This document shows positions 9,589 to 18,182 of a stretch of DNA of 36,747 nt, in pieces. Location of the stretch: contig CANHJH010000008.1 in assembly GCA_947460365.1 (NCBI GenBank), forward strand, positions 1 through 36,747. The letters are read 5' to 3'. Under the pieces are notes generated by a model, which was not told the DNA's origin, ran no database searches, and saw only the letters and a list, made by a program, of their open reading frames with translations. Source of the stretch: Sphingobacteriia bacterium (GTDB taxonomy: Bacteria; Bacteroidota; Bacteroidia; Chitinophagales; Chitinophagaceae). Numbering within the stretch: position 1 is the stretch's first letter; each line of letters starts with the position of its first letter. The position numbers were made by a program, and so were the translations under genes.

Positions 9589-9960
9589 ATGAAAAAATTA
9601 ATTCTTTTTACATTATTATGGATAGGGGGTGCTTCAGTTGTTGCAGCCCAAACGCCACAACCGGATACCGCAGTTTTAAAACAATATGTAGGCAAGTACA
9701 AATTTCCTGAGGGAAGTGTAGTAAATGAAATAGTAGTTAATATAGATATTACAGGGTTAAATATGGTGGCTTCTGTAGGCACATCTCCATTACAAAAGAA
9801 AGAGGGAGATGAGTTTGCTATCATTGAATTTCAAGGTATCGCAAGTTTTAAAAGAAATGCCGATAAAAAAGTAATTGGTGTTAGTATAAGTGCCATGGGG
9901 TATAATTTAGAAGGTACCAAAGAAGACGAACCGGTTGAAAAGAAAACAGGTACTAGGTAA
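9589..9960 (+). CDS. Small secreted protein, possibly DUF3471-like
   Basis: Signal peptide MKKLILFTLLWIGGASVVAAQ; YVGKYKFPEGSVVNEIVV resembles DUF3471-type segments. Confidence 0.6.
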   Translation: MKKLILFTLLWIGGASVVAAQTPQPDTAVLKQYVGKYKFPEGSVVNEIVVNIDITGLNMVASVGTSPLQKKEGDEFAIIEFQGIASFKRNADKKVIGVSISAMGYNLEGTKEDEPVEKKTGTR

Positions 9961-10028
9961 TGGCATGAGTTGATGTTCCTAAAAATAAGGACGTCGACAT
10001 GTTTATTAGCAAGTTCAAAAATATTTAC

Positions 10029-10066
10029 ACACGAAATCCACGCAAGTGGATTTTTTTGTTTGTGGG
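10029..10066. repeat. 38-bp direct repeat copy 1 (contains terminator-like hairpin)
   Basis: ACACGAAATCCACGCAAGTGGATTTTTTTGTTTGTGGG, identical to 11862-11899; stem AAATCCAC/GTGGATTT, GCAA loop, T-run. Confidence 0.95.
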
Positions 10067-10208
10067 AAGAAGCGTTTTTTTAATGAACTGAAATGGAATT
10101 TAAATTTTAGGGAAGATCGATAAAGTGGGCGATTAAGAGATGTTTGCAGGCATAAAAGTTAAAGTTCTGCCTCAAAATATATAAAAAATAAACTTATAGG
10201 TTGATTTA

Positions 10209-10715
10209 ATGAAAATAGTTTCTATCTTAGCAGACAAATTATTCGCTTTTCATTATGTTGATGAGGATGAACATGAGTACAACAGATTGATGGAATTATG
10301 GACTGATGTGTCATTTTTAAAGAGTTATGCAAATAAAAACAACATAGACGATGTTACAACATTTATCAATGACATATTACAAGATGCTGAGCAGATTCAG
10401 GACTTTTTAGAAAATCTTAATCAAAACAATCAGCCCTATGAATTTTATTTTGAACCCTTAAAAACATCTGAAAGTATTAAATCGTTGGCATTTCATAAGG
10501 GGAAAATTAAGAAAAATCGACTAAGATTCTATGCCATTAAATTAGATGCGAATTGTTTTGTTATAACAGGAGGTGCAATTAAAATGAGTCAAAAAATGCA
10601 AGATCATCCTGATACAAATAATGAATTAATTAAATTGAAAAAAGCCAGAGCATATCTTAATATCAATGGAGTATTTGATGAAGATTCATTTTATGAACTA
10701 TTAATCGAACAATGA
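10209..10715 (+). CDS. Putative HigB/RelE-like toxin component of a TA(C) operon
   Basis: First gene of a coupled operon before an XRE gene; LRFYAIKLDANCFVITGGAIKMSQKMQDHPDTNNELIKL resembles HigB-like/Gp49-like toxin C-termini. Confidence 0.6.
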   Translation: MKIVSILADKLFAFHYVDEDEHEYNRLMELWTDVSFLKSYANKNNIDDVTTFINDILQDAEQIQDFLENLNQNNQPYEFYFEPLKTSESIKSLAFHKGKIKKNRLRFYAIKLDANCFVITGGAIKMSQKMQDHPDTNNELIKLKKARAYLNINGVFDEDSFYELLIEQ

Positions 10716-11176
10716 TGACAAACAAAGAAAAATTGCTAGCCTTAGTGTCTAGCGAAAAAACAAATACCTTAGAAAAGAATAAAGAACGAATAAGAAATCG
10801 TGCAATGTTGCGTGAATCGCAACAAATAGCCATTAAGGTATTAATGAAATTAGATGAATTAGGCTGGTCACAAAAAGACCTTGCCCAAAAAATGGAAGTT
10901 GCTCCACAACAAATTACAAAAATTGTAAGCGGAAAAGAGAACTTAACCATTGAAACGCAAATTAAGTTGCAGCATATTTTAAATATTCCTGTGTTGGCAA
11001 GCTATTATGAGAATAAAATGGTAAAAATTAACGAATGTATTCTGACCATTGAAAAAAGAGTGGAAAAAATATCAGCACAAACCATTCAGATTAAAGAGAA
11101 CTATCAGGCAACTAAAATCGTGAGAATAGAGCAACAAAATTATTTACAAGAATATTACCGAGCATTTGCTGTATAA
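10712..11176 (+). CDS. XRE-family HTH antitoxin with about 50-aa C-terminal extension
   Basis: LDELGWSQKDLAQKMEVAPQQITKIVSGKENLTIETQIKLQHIL is a classic HTH_3; ATGA overlap with upstream toxin. Confidence 0.8.
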   Translation: MMTNKEKLLALVSSEKTNTLEKNKERIRNRAMLRESQQIAIKVLMKLDELGWSQKDLAQKMEVAPQQITKIVSGKENLTIETQIKLQHILNIPVLASYYENKMVKINECILTIEKRVEKISAQTIQIKENYQATKIVRIEQQNYLQEYYRAFAV

Positions 11177-11616
11177 TGAAAAAAGAAAACGCACAGGTAG
11201 GTTTTGAATTGCAAGGAATAAAAACTGAGCAGTTTGCAATTTTGGAGGAAAATTTTGCTCCTCAAAAAGAAACAGGGTTAGTTACTGAATTACAGTTTAA
11301 GTTAGACCAGGAAAACGAACAAATCGGCGTATTTCTTGGGTTTGAATTTATTCAAGGAAAAAAGGTTTTTCTAAAAATTAAAGTGAGTTGTCATTTTAAA
11401 ATAGAAAAAAATGCTTGGGCAACATTTATACAGCACAACAAGTTGATAGTTCCTAAAGGGTTTTTGGCACACTTAGCAATGATAACCACGGGAACAACCA
11501 GAGGTGTGTTATTTGCAAAAACAGAAGCAACGCTATTTTCAAAATTTATGGTCCCCACTTTAAATGTTGCGGAAATGATAAAAGAAGATGCTTTGTTTGA
11601 TGTGGTAATTGAATAA
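11176..11616 (+). CDS. SecB-like chaperone (putative third component of a TAC system)
   Basis: TAATG coupling to the antitoxin; predicted beta-rich N-terminus then HLAMITTGTTRGVLFAKTEATLFSKFMVPTLNVAEMI, reminiscent of the SecB C-terminal helix and P-(L/I/T)-(N)-(hydrophobic) segment. Confidence 0.55.
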   Translation: MKKENAQVGFELQGIKTEQFAILEENFAPQKETGLVTELQFKLDQENEQIGVFLGFEFIQGKKVFLKIKVSCHFKIEKNAWATFIQHNKLIVPKGFLAHLAMITTGTTRGVLFAKTEATLFSKFMVPTLNVAEMIKEDALFDVVIE

Positions 11617-11787
11617 ACATACAGCAATTCAGCACATTTTACACCTAAACTTTCACCTGCATTTATTTCAAAAAAAAATCCTAAATTTCACAACCCCCCT
11701 TATCTGTTTTTACAGTAGCGAATTTTTCATTAAAAAGAAAGCGTTGGTATATTATATAATTATTTTTTTATTTATATAAAATACGAT

Positions 11788-11795
11788 TATATTTG
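11788..11795 (+). promoter_or_regulatory. -7 box-like TATATTTG upstream of the second 38-bp repeat
   Basis: TAnnTTTG match, about 70 nt before the hairpin/T-run at 11867. Confidence 0.35.
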
Positions 11796-11861
11796 TGAAG
11801 ATGTGGATAACACTTTTTGATGCCGCATAGAAACCAACCCAATAATTTATAATCCGATAAA

Positions 11862-11899
11862 ACACGAAATCCACGCAAGTGGATTTTTTTGTTTGTGGG
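11862..11899. repeat. 38-bp direct repeat copy 2 (contains terminator-like hairpin)
   Basis: Identical to 10029-10066. Confidence 0.95.
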
Positions 11900-12027
11900 G
11901 TGTTCGCATATATGGGTTGTAGGAAATTTAAATGGGGATTATATAGTTAATATAAGCGTTAGCTGAATGCTTACAAACCGAAAAACATGCAAAATATTTT
12001 GATTACCTTTGTTTTGACAAAATTCTA

Positions 12028-12492
12028 ATGAAACAACGAATTTATATAGACACTTCAATAGTTGGCGGCTACTTTGACGAAGAATTCAAGGATGCGACAC
12101 TAAAACTATTTGAGCGTCTAGATAATAATGAAATTATATTTGTAGTTTCTGATTTGCTTGACCTTGAATTAATAAATGCCCCACAACAAGTTAGAGAACA
12201 TCTATTTAAGTATTCGTCGGACAAATTTCAAAGAGTTGAACTGACTGATGAATCCGTAAAACTTGCTGACACTTATATAGATGAAAAAGTAGTTGGCAAG
12301 ACTAGTTTAGAAGATTGCCGTCATATTGCTTTAGCAACTATTCACAAAGTGGACGTTTTAGCAAGTTGGAATTTTAAACATATCGTAAACCTTGACAGGA
12401 TAAAGGGCTATAATTCTGTGAATTTGCGACTTGGATATTCAATGATTGAAATTAGAAGCCCTAAAGACTTAGTAAATTATGGTAACGAATAA
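12028..12492 (+). CDS. PIN-domain ribonuclease, putative toxin
   Basis: IYIDTSIVGGYFDEEF N-terminal Asp motif; TSLEDCRHIALATIHKVDVLASWNFKHIVN is the PIN acidic core. Confidence 0.85.
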   Translation: MKQRIYIDTSIVGGYFDEEFKDATLKLFERLDNNEIIFVVSDLLDLELINAPQQVREHLFKYSSDKFQRVELTDESVKLADTYIDEKVVGKTSLEDCRHIALATIHKVDVLASWNFKHIVNLDRIKGYNSVNLRLGYSMIEIRSPKDLVNYGNE

Positions 12493-12619
12493 AAAAGACA
12501 AACAGTTTGACGCTGTTAAAATGATGAGAGAGATCAGAGAAAAAATTAGTGCTGATACTCAAAACATGACATTCGAAGAGTTAAAAGTATATATCAAGAA
12601 AAAATTGGCAGACAATAAC
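12479..12619 (+). CDS. Small 46-aa protein overlapping the PIN gene, putative antitoxin
   Basis: Hand translation: MVTNKKDKQFDAVKMMREIREKISADTQNMTFEELKVYIKKKIGRQ*; ATG lies inside the 3' end of the PIN ORF; absent from the ORF track. Confidence 0.65.
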
Positions 12620-13007
12620 TCAAAACTTGTTGGCCAATAACAATTATGGAAGAAGGCTCTTATGTTAACATACTTCTCATTGTTCAGCGTACTTCATAAG
12701 TTTTAAAATGCTTTTGATTAGGTTTATTAATTTGTCGGGGAATGATTAAAATTTTTATTAAACGTATGTTTTTAATGCACTTTAATACACCATCCAAATT
12801 TTGCTATTTAGCACAATTTATCCCAAAACAATCGGAGCTACTAATGACGTCTTAGTAATATACCTAATTCATTACTTCTAAAAATGAAATGTGCTGTTAG
12901 GATTTTATTTTTCAATTCTTTTGATTATTTTGTGATGTAAATTAATTCGTCATATTGATAAGTTTCAAATGTTTCAAGCAATTACAATAAATTAAAAAAT
13001 ATAAACT

Positions 13008-13565
13008 ATGTTAATCCTGAAAAAAATCTCTTCATTTCAGTAACAGCATTCATTTGTAATATCGGTTTAGGTCAAATTGATCATAGAGTCGCGAATTGGA
13101 AAGTAGGTAGTGAGAAAATTATATATGGCAACAAAGTTTTAAGAATTGAGGAAAAGAATAAACTTCACGCTGTTACTAATATTAGCTTTGAAACGTTTGA
13201 TCAATTGAAATTAAAATTGATCAGGATGCTGAAAAAGAAATGTGGACGACAGAGAAAAAAATGAAACTATTGAATTATATGAAAATTTTGCTACTGGGGG
13301 CTTAATACATTTTTATATAACACGGCTTACAATTGGTGCCGCAAATACCGAATGGTTTACAATAATAGTAAAAGACTCAAATGAAAAAGAAATCTTTAGA
13401 AAAGAATTGGAACCAAGTGTGCCAAATACACCTACAATGTTTGTAGATTGGTCTAATTATAAGGCAATATTTCTAGATACAAAAATACAAGAAAACTTTT
13501 TTGTATATGTAATTGACAAGTTGGGTGATGAAAACTCTAAATTTAAATTCGAAGTAATACAATAA
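13008..13565 (+). pseudogene. Frameshifted gene for a small secreted protein (includes ORF 13242-13565)
   Basis: MLILKKISS in frame 1, then (F)ISVTAFICNIGLGQIDHRVANWKVGSEKIIYGNKVLRIEEKNKLHAVTNISFETFDQLKLKL in another frame to 13264, then VDDREKNETIELYENF... back in the first frame. Confidence 0.6.
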
Positions 13566-13609
13566 ATACTTTATTCAACTAAATTATAATCTATTCTTGA
13601 AAACGTAAA

Positions 13610-14968
13610 ATGATTTCAAAATTAATAAATAAGTGCTATGAAAATTATTTAAATGTTGATTTATATTCAATCCACAGTGAAATGAATTCGTTTTCTAAAT
13701 ATCATTCCAAAAATGGAATAAAACTTGAAATCGATGACCTAGATCTTGAAAAAAATCCAATAGAATTCACAAATGTTACTAATGAGGAATTCAAATTAAT
13801 TACTTTTAATAATAAAAATTATTTAATTAGTAATTCAACTTGCTATCCCTGTTCAAAAGTTTTAGAAAATGCAACTGGATATAGATGGGTAGAGGTCTTA
13901 ATTATTCCTGATGGTAAAATAATAAAAAAAAATAGTAATTCATCAGTCAGATATAGCTTTTATAGACTTAAACTATTTGAATATTTAAAATCATTGGAGG
14001 ATATATTTAAATTCGATGGTATTTACTATGATACATTTTCCAATAATAATTGGTTTAGCCAATTAGAGAGAATCCAGTTTTTAGTTAGGTCAAAAGCATC
14101 GGGAGTTGAAATTATAAAAGCATTTCAAACTTTAAAATTGTTTAATCCATTTCAAATTAGTATTATTTCAATAATAGATGGATTAACAATAAATAAAAAT
14201 GAAATTCAAAATTATTTACTGAATAATAATTCTATTCCAATTGCAGTACCTTATATAACAACTCCTTCACTTAAAATTAAAATATCAGATAGTACGAATG
14301 AAATATTAGAAACTCAAGATTTTGTAATATTTGTAAATTCATTAACTGATGAAGAAGTGTCACAATTTTTTGAATTAGATTTTCTCGAAGAATCTTTAAA
14401 TTTAAAAAATATTTATCCTGAGTTTAAACTAGACATTTTAGGTATAAAAGTTTTGGAAAGGTGGTATAAATCTGGCATTAACAATAATATTTCTAAAATC
14501 TTTCAAGATAGACTTTTCGCAATAAATATTTCTGAAAAACTTATCCGTGAATACTATAAAAAACTCAAAAAAAATATCAGATCTATTGAAAATAAAATTA
14601 GAACTAATAAAGGATATAACATTGTTGGAAGTCTTTATAATGAAAGTTTACTTTTTAAATTAATACAGGAGACATTCCCTCATTACGAAATAATTTCTCA
14701 ATATAGTCCTGTTTGGTTAGGAAGGCAAAGGATAGATATATTCATTAAAGAATTAAATATTGCTATAGAGTATAATGGAAAACAACATTATGAACCTGTA
14801 ATGTATTTTGGTGGTAAAGAAGGTTATTTAAAAATTGTTCAACGTGATAATATCAAAAAGAAAAAATGCAATAAAAATGGATGCAAATTGATAGAAGTAA
14901 GATACGATGAAGATTTATATAAACTAGTTGAATGGTTAAAAAAGTATACCAATCAAATAGTCAGCTAG
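13610..14968 (+). CDS. Orphan protein with C-terminal PD-(D/E)XK/VSR-like nuclease domain
   Basis: RQRIDIFIKELNIAIEYNGKQHYEPVMYF...QRDNIKKKKCNKNGCKLIEVRYDED matches the D-x(n)-ExK...RD..K pattern of DUF559/VSR-like nucleases; N-terminal ~330 aa unrecognised. Confidence 0.7.
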   Translation: MISKLINKCYENYLNVDLYSIHSEMNSFSKYHSKNGIKLEIDDLDLEKNPIEFTNVTNEEFKLITFNNKNYLISNSTCYPCSKVLENATGYRWVEVLIIPDGKIIKKNSNSSVRYSFYRLKLFEYLKSLEDIFKFDGIYYDTFSNNNWFSQLERIQFLVRSKASGVEIIKAFQTLKLFNPFQISIISIIDGLTINKNEIQNYLLNNNSIPIAVPYITTPSLKIKISDSTNEILETQDFVIFVNSLTDEEVSQFFELDFLEESLNLKNIYPEFKLDILGIKVLERWYKSGINNNISKIFQDRLFAINISEKLIREYYKKLKKNIRSIENKIRTNKGYNIVGSLYNESLLFKLIQETFPHYEIISQYSPVWLGRQRIDIFIKELNIAIEYNGKQHYEPVMYFGGKEGYLKIVQRDNIKKKKCNKNGCKLIEVRYDEDLYKLVEWLKKYTNQIVS

Positions 14969-15000
14969 TAATATTGGGTCTGTAATATTAACACTGGCAA

Positions 15001-16368
15001 CTAATGTAGTGTCTTCATCAACTCCTCTTGTCCAATTGTTTGTTGTTCTCCCGATAATAAATTTTTCACGGTGCAAGTTCCCTCCGCTAATTCCTTAGTG
15101 CCTAATATTACGATGTTTGGAATATTTTTCTTCTCAGCGTATTTAAACTGCTTATCGAACTTGCTGTTTTCATGATACAGTTCTGCGGCAATACCGTTTT
15201 CTCTTAATTGGTTCATCAGTTCAAACGACTTTGCTGCTTCATCTTCCCCTAAATTAAAGAATAGCACTTTAGTGCCGCGTTGCACTTCTTCCGGAAATAA
15301 TTGCAACTCTTCTAATACATCATAAATACGGTCTACACCAAAGCTAATACCCACTCCGGGCACGTTGGGTACTCCAAACAAACCAGTTAAATCATCATAT
15401 CTTCCACCACCGCCAATGCTTCCCATCTGCGCGCCAATGGCTTTTACTTCATAAATAATTCCGGTATAATAATTTAAACCACGTGCAAGGGTAAAATCCG
15501 TAATTACGGTAGCTTGTTGCGTTGGAATTGGATGATGAAGTACATATTCAATTTCAGCAATACCAGCCAATCCGGTTGCGTTATTTCCTAAAAGGTTTTT
15601 TAATTGAACAATTTTTTCAGCGTTGCTTCCAGATATCTGTAAATATTGCTCAATAGTTTTAATTTGTTCTGTGTGTAAACCTCTTGTCGATAGTTCTTCC
15701 TTAACTTTTTCCAGGCCAATCTTATCAAGCTTATCAATAGCAATGGTTATGTTCATCATTTGATCGGCGCCTCCACAAATTTCTGCCAGCGCTGCCAAAA
15801 TTTTCCTGCTGTTGATTCTTATTTCAACCGGTAATTTCAACCGATTAAATACTGTTGCATAAATACCGGTAAGCTCCACTTCGTTTAATAAACTTTTACT
15901 ACCTACAACATCCGCATCGCATTGGTAAAACTCTCTGTAACGGCCTTTCTGTGGACGGTCGGCACGCCATACCGGTTGAATTTGATAGCGTTTAAATGGT
16001 AAAGTGAGGGTGCCAAAATTCATGGCCACATACCGGGCAAATGGTATCGTTAAATCATACCGAAGTGCTCTTTCAGTGATACCTTTTGTATTTTTTCCTT
16101 CAAGTACTTTGTCGAAATCAGTGAGCGCCTGCTCCTTTTTTGCAGGATTGTCCAATCCATTATTTAGGATTTTAAAGATCAGTTTATCGCCCTCTTCGCC
16201 ATACTTACCCATTAACGTATCTAAATTTTCCATGGAGGGCGTTTCTAGTGGCTGAAACCCATACAATTCAAATACCGATCTAATGGTATTAAAAATATAG
16301 TTACGCTTTAAAACTACTGCTGCATTAAAATCTCTGGTGCCTTGTGGAAGGCTTGGTTTATTACTCAT
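15001..16368 (-). CDS. hisS: Histidyl-tRNA synthetase
   Basis: PQGTRDF, FRYxxPQKGRYREFYQCDADVVG-type motif 2, ARGLNYYTGIIYE, GGGGRYDDL. Confidence 0.97.
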   Translation of the reverse strand: MSNKPSLPQGTRDFNAAVVLKRNYIFNTIRSVFELYGFQPLETPSMENLDTLMGKYGEEGDKLIFKILNNGLDNPAKKEQALTDFDKVLEGKNTKGITERALRYDLTIPFARYVAMNFGTLTLPFKRYQIQPVWRADRPQKGRYREFYQCDADVVGSKSLLNEVELTGIYATVFNRLKLPVEIRINSRKILAALAEICGGADQMMNITIAIDKLDKIGLEKVKEELSTRGLHTEQIKTIEQYLQISGSNAEKIVQLKNLLGNNATGLAGIAEIEYVLHHPIPTQQATVITDFTLARGLNYYTGIIYEVKAIGAQMGSIGGGGRYDDLTGLFGVPNVPGVGISFGVDRIYDVLEELQLFPEEVQRGTKVLFFNLGEDEAAKSFELMNQLRENGIAAELYHENSKFDKQFKYAEKKNIPNIVILGTKELAEGTCTVKNLLSGEQQTIGQEELMKTLH

Positions 16369-16395
16369 GTGGTTGCAAAAATAACTAAAGTTTGG

Positions 16396-16863
16396 CTACT
16401 TCAAAGCGCCGGTATATGGTTGAATAATTCTTTCGCAGGCATCATCCAAAAGCTTAAATACCTGATGAAAACCATCTTCTCCTCCATACCAGGGGTCTGG
16501 AACCTCCATATTTTTACCCGGATGCAACTCCTCCAATATTAATTTTACTTTATCACTTTGCCAGTTTTTTCCACACAATTGTTTGATGTCTAAATAGTTA
16601 GCACCATCCATAGCATAAATTTTATCAAATTTTATGATGTCATTTTCAACAAATTGCCGGCATCGTTGGGTAGAAATATCAATCCCATTCAACAAAGATA
16701 CTTTTTGAGATAATGGGTGGGGAGGCTCCCCAATATGATAGTCTGAAGTGCCAGCACTGTCTACAAACCATGCTAATCCTGCCTTTGCTGCTTTTTCAGC
16801 AAGTATACCTTCTGCCAGTGGGCTCCTACAAATATTGCCTAAACAAACCATTAAAATATTCAT
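16396..16863 (-). CDS. Low molecular weight protein tyrosine phosphatase
   Basis: VCLGNICRSPLAEG (CX5R) and VPDPWYGGEDGF. Start at internal ATG 16863 preferred (MNILMVCLGNICRSP). Confidence 0.95.
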   Translation of the reverse strand: MNILMVCLGNICRSPLAEGILAEKAAKAGLAWFVDSAGTSDYHIGEPPHPLSQKVSLLNGIDISTQRCRQFVENDIIKFDKIYAMDGANYLDIKQLCGKNWQSDKVKLILEELHPGKNMEVPDPWYGGEDGFHQVFKLLDDACERIIQPYTGALK

Positions 16864-16998
16864 ATTACAAAGATAAATGATCAACATCAGTGAAATGCTA
16901 ACGCTTATTAGTTAGATTGCTATTTGATATGGAATTTTAAAAACTGTGCATCTCAGTGGAAATATTTCTTAAATTGCCGATTCGGAAAAATAAGTGAC

Positions 16999-17238
16999 AT
17001 GGAGAATAACTGGAGAGATAGTAGTCAACGAGGGTTTAGCAACTTTCGTCGAGTGTATGACATTACTATGGCAATATTGTTTTTAGCAATGGCAGCCTCA
17101 ATGTTTTTTATGGATTATTTTAAATTGAATCTGGTTATTGCAGAAGACAAAGCATTCAGGTATTTTTTTGGCAGCATTTGTTTATTGTATGGTGGATTTA
17201 GATTTTACAGAGGTGTGCAACAAAACAATACAATATGA
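16999..17238 (+). CDS. Small two-TM membrane protein
   Basis: MENNWRDSSQRGFSNFRRVYDITMAILFLAMAASMFFMDYFKLN...; track start 16924 looks extended; overlaps next gene by ATGA. Confidence 0.65.
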   Translation: MENNWRDSSQRGFSNFRRVYDITMAILFLAMAASMFFMDYFKLNLVIAEDKAFRYFFGSICLLYGGFRFYRGVQQNNTI

Positions 17239-18155
17239 TCCAGAAAATTAATTTTTATGTTTTGTTAACCGGATGCATGATCTTTTTTTCCTGTAAATCC
17301 CCCGATACAGTGGTTGAAGTAGGTGATACACCTACCCAAGGTACCATTCGAATTAGTGTGGATGAGAGTTTTAAGCCAGTAATTGAAGAACAGCTTAGCG
17401 TTCATCATGCATCTTTTCCTAATACGAATATTGTGGTAAGCTATAAACCGGAGGCAGATTGTTTCAGGGATTTGCAAAATGATAGCACCAGAATGGTTAT
17501 TGTTGCAAGAGGATTAACAGAAAAAGAAGCGGAAATTTACAAAAGCTCATTATCTTACAAGCCTCAATATGCAGAATTGGCTTATGATGCTGTTGCTGTT
17601 ATTGTAAATGTTAAGGCAAAGGATAGTATTTTTACCTTTTCAGACATTCGCGACATACTTAGCGGGAAAAATAATATTACTGCTATAATGGATGGGAAAT
17701 CTGCAACCAGTACAGTAAGGTATTTGAAAGATAGTGTATTGAAACAAGGAGAATTTGGTAAGAATGTAGTGGCAGCAGGGAATAGTCAGGAAGTGATTGA
17801 TATTGTTGCAAAAAGAGCAGATGTAGTGGGCTTTGTTGGGTTAAGTTGGGTGGGTGACTCATACGACCCCAAGCAGGTAGCTTACCTCTCTAAAATTCGA
17901 TTGTCGAGGGTAGAATGTACCGCATGCTTAGAGCGCAATGTTTTTGCAAAGCCCTCACAGGCAACCATTACAAGAGGGGAGTATCCGCTGGCACGCCCTT
18001 TGTTTTATATTTTGAAAGAGAATACAGCAGGTTTAGGTACAGGCTTTATGAATTTCATGAGCATGGAACGTGGACAGCTAATTTTTAGAAGAGCATTTTT
18101 AGCCCCGGCTAAAATGGCTTTTCACAGAAGATCAGGTAGTATTAAAGAAGAGTAA
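17235..18155 (+). CDS. PstS-like substrate-binding lipoprotein
   Basis: Lipobox MIFFSC, periplasmic phosphate-binding-like fold pattern (SGKNNITAIMDGKSATSTVRYLKDS...). Confidence 0.8.
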   Translation: MIQKINFYVLLTGCMIFFSCKSPDTVVEVGDTPTQGTIRISVDESFKPVIEEQLSVHHASFPNTNIVVSYKPEADCFRDLQNDSTRMVIVARGLTEKEAEIYKSSLSYKPQYAELAYDAVAVIVNVKAKDSIFTFSDIRDILSGKNNITAIMDGKSATSTVRYLKDSVLKQGEFGKNVVAAGNSQEVIDIVAKRADVVGFVGLSWVGDSYDPKQVAYLSKIRLSRVECTACLERNVFAKPSQATITRGEYPLARPLFYILKENTAGLGTGFMNFMSMERGQLIFRRAFLAPAKMAFHRRSGSIKEE

Positions 18156-18182
18156 AGAACCACCAACTATAAAAAGAGAAAC

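Noticed and set aside
11802-11810. Perfect DnaA box TGTGGATAA next to an AT-rich stretch (possible oriC)
   Set aside because: Only one box was found and no dnaA, dnaN or box cluster is nearby; a 9-mer can occur by chance.
10029-11899. 38-bp repeats as CRISPR repeats
   Set aside because: Only two copies 1.8 kb apart with genes between; no regular spacers or cas genes.
11950-11975. AAGCGTTAGCTGAATGCTT as a possible integron attC fragment
   Set aside because: GTTAGCT does not fit GTTRRRY, there is no paired RYYYAAC site and no integrase in the window.
12839-12857. TACTAA-tgacgtc-TTAGTA dyad in the gap after the PIN module
   Set aside because: Short 6-bp arms with no T-run or nearby gene start; could be chance in AT-rich DNA.
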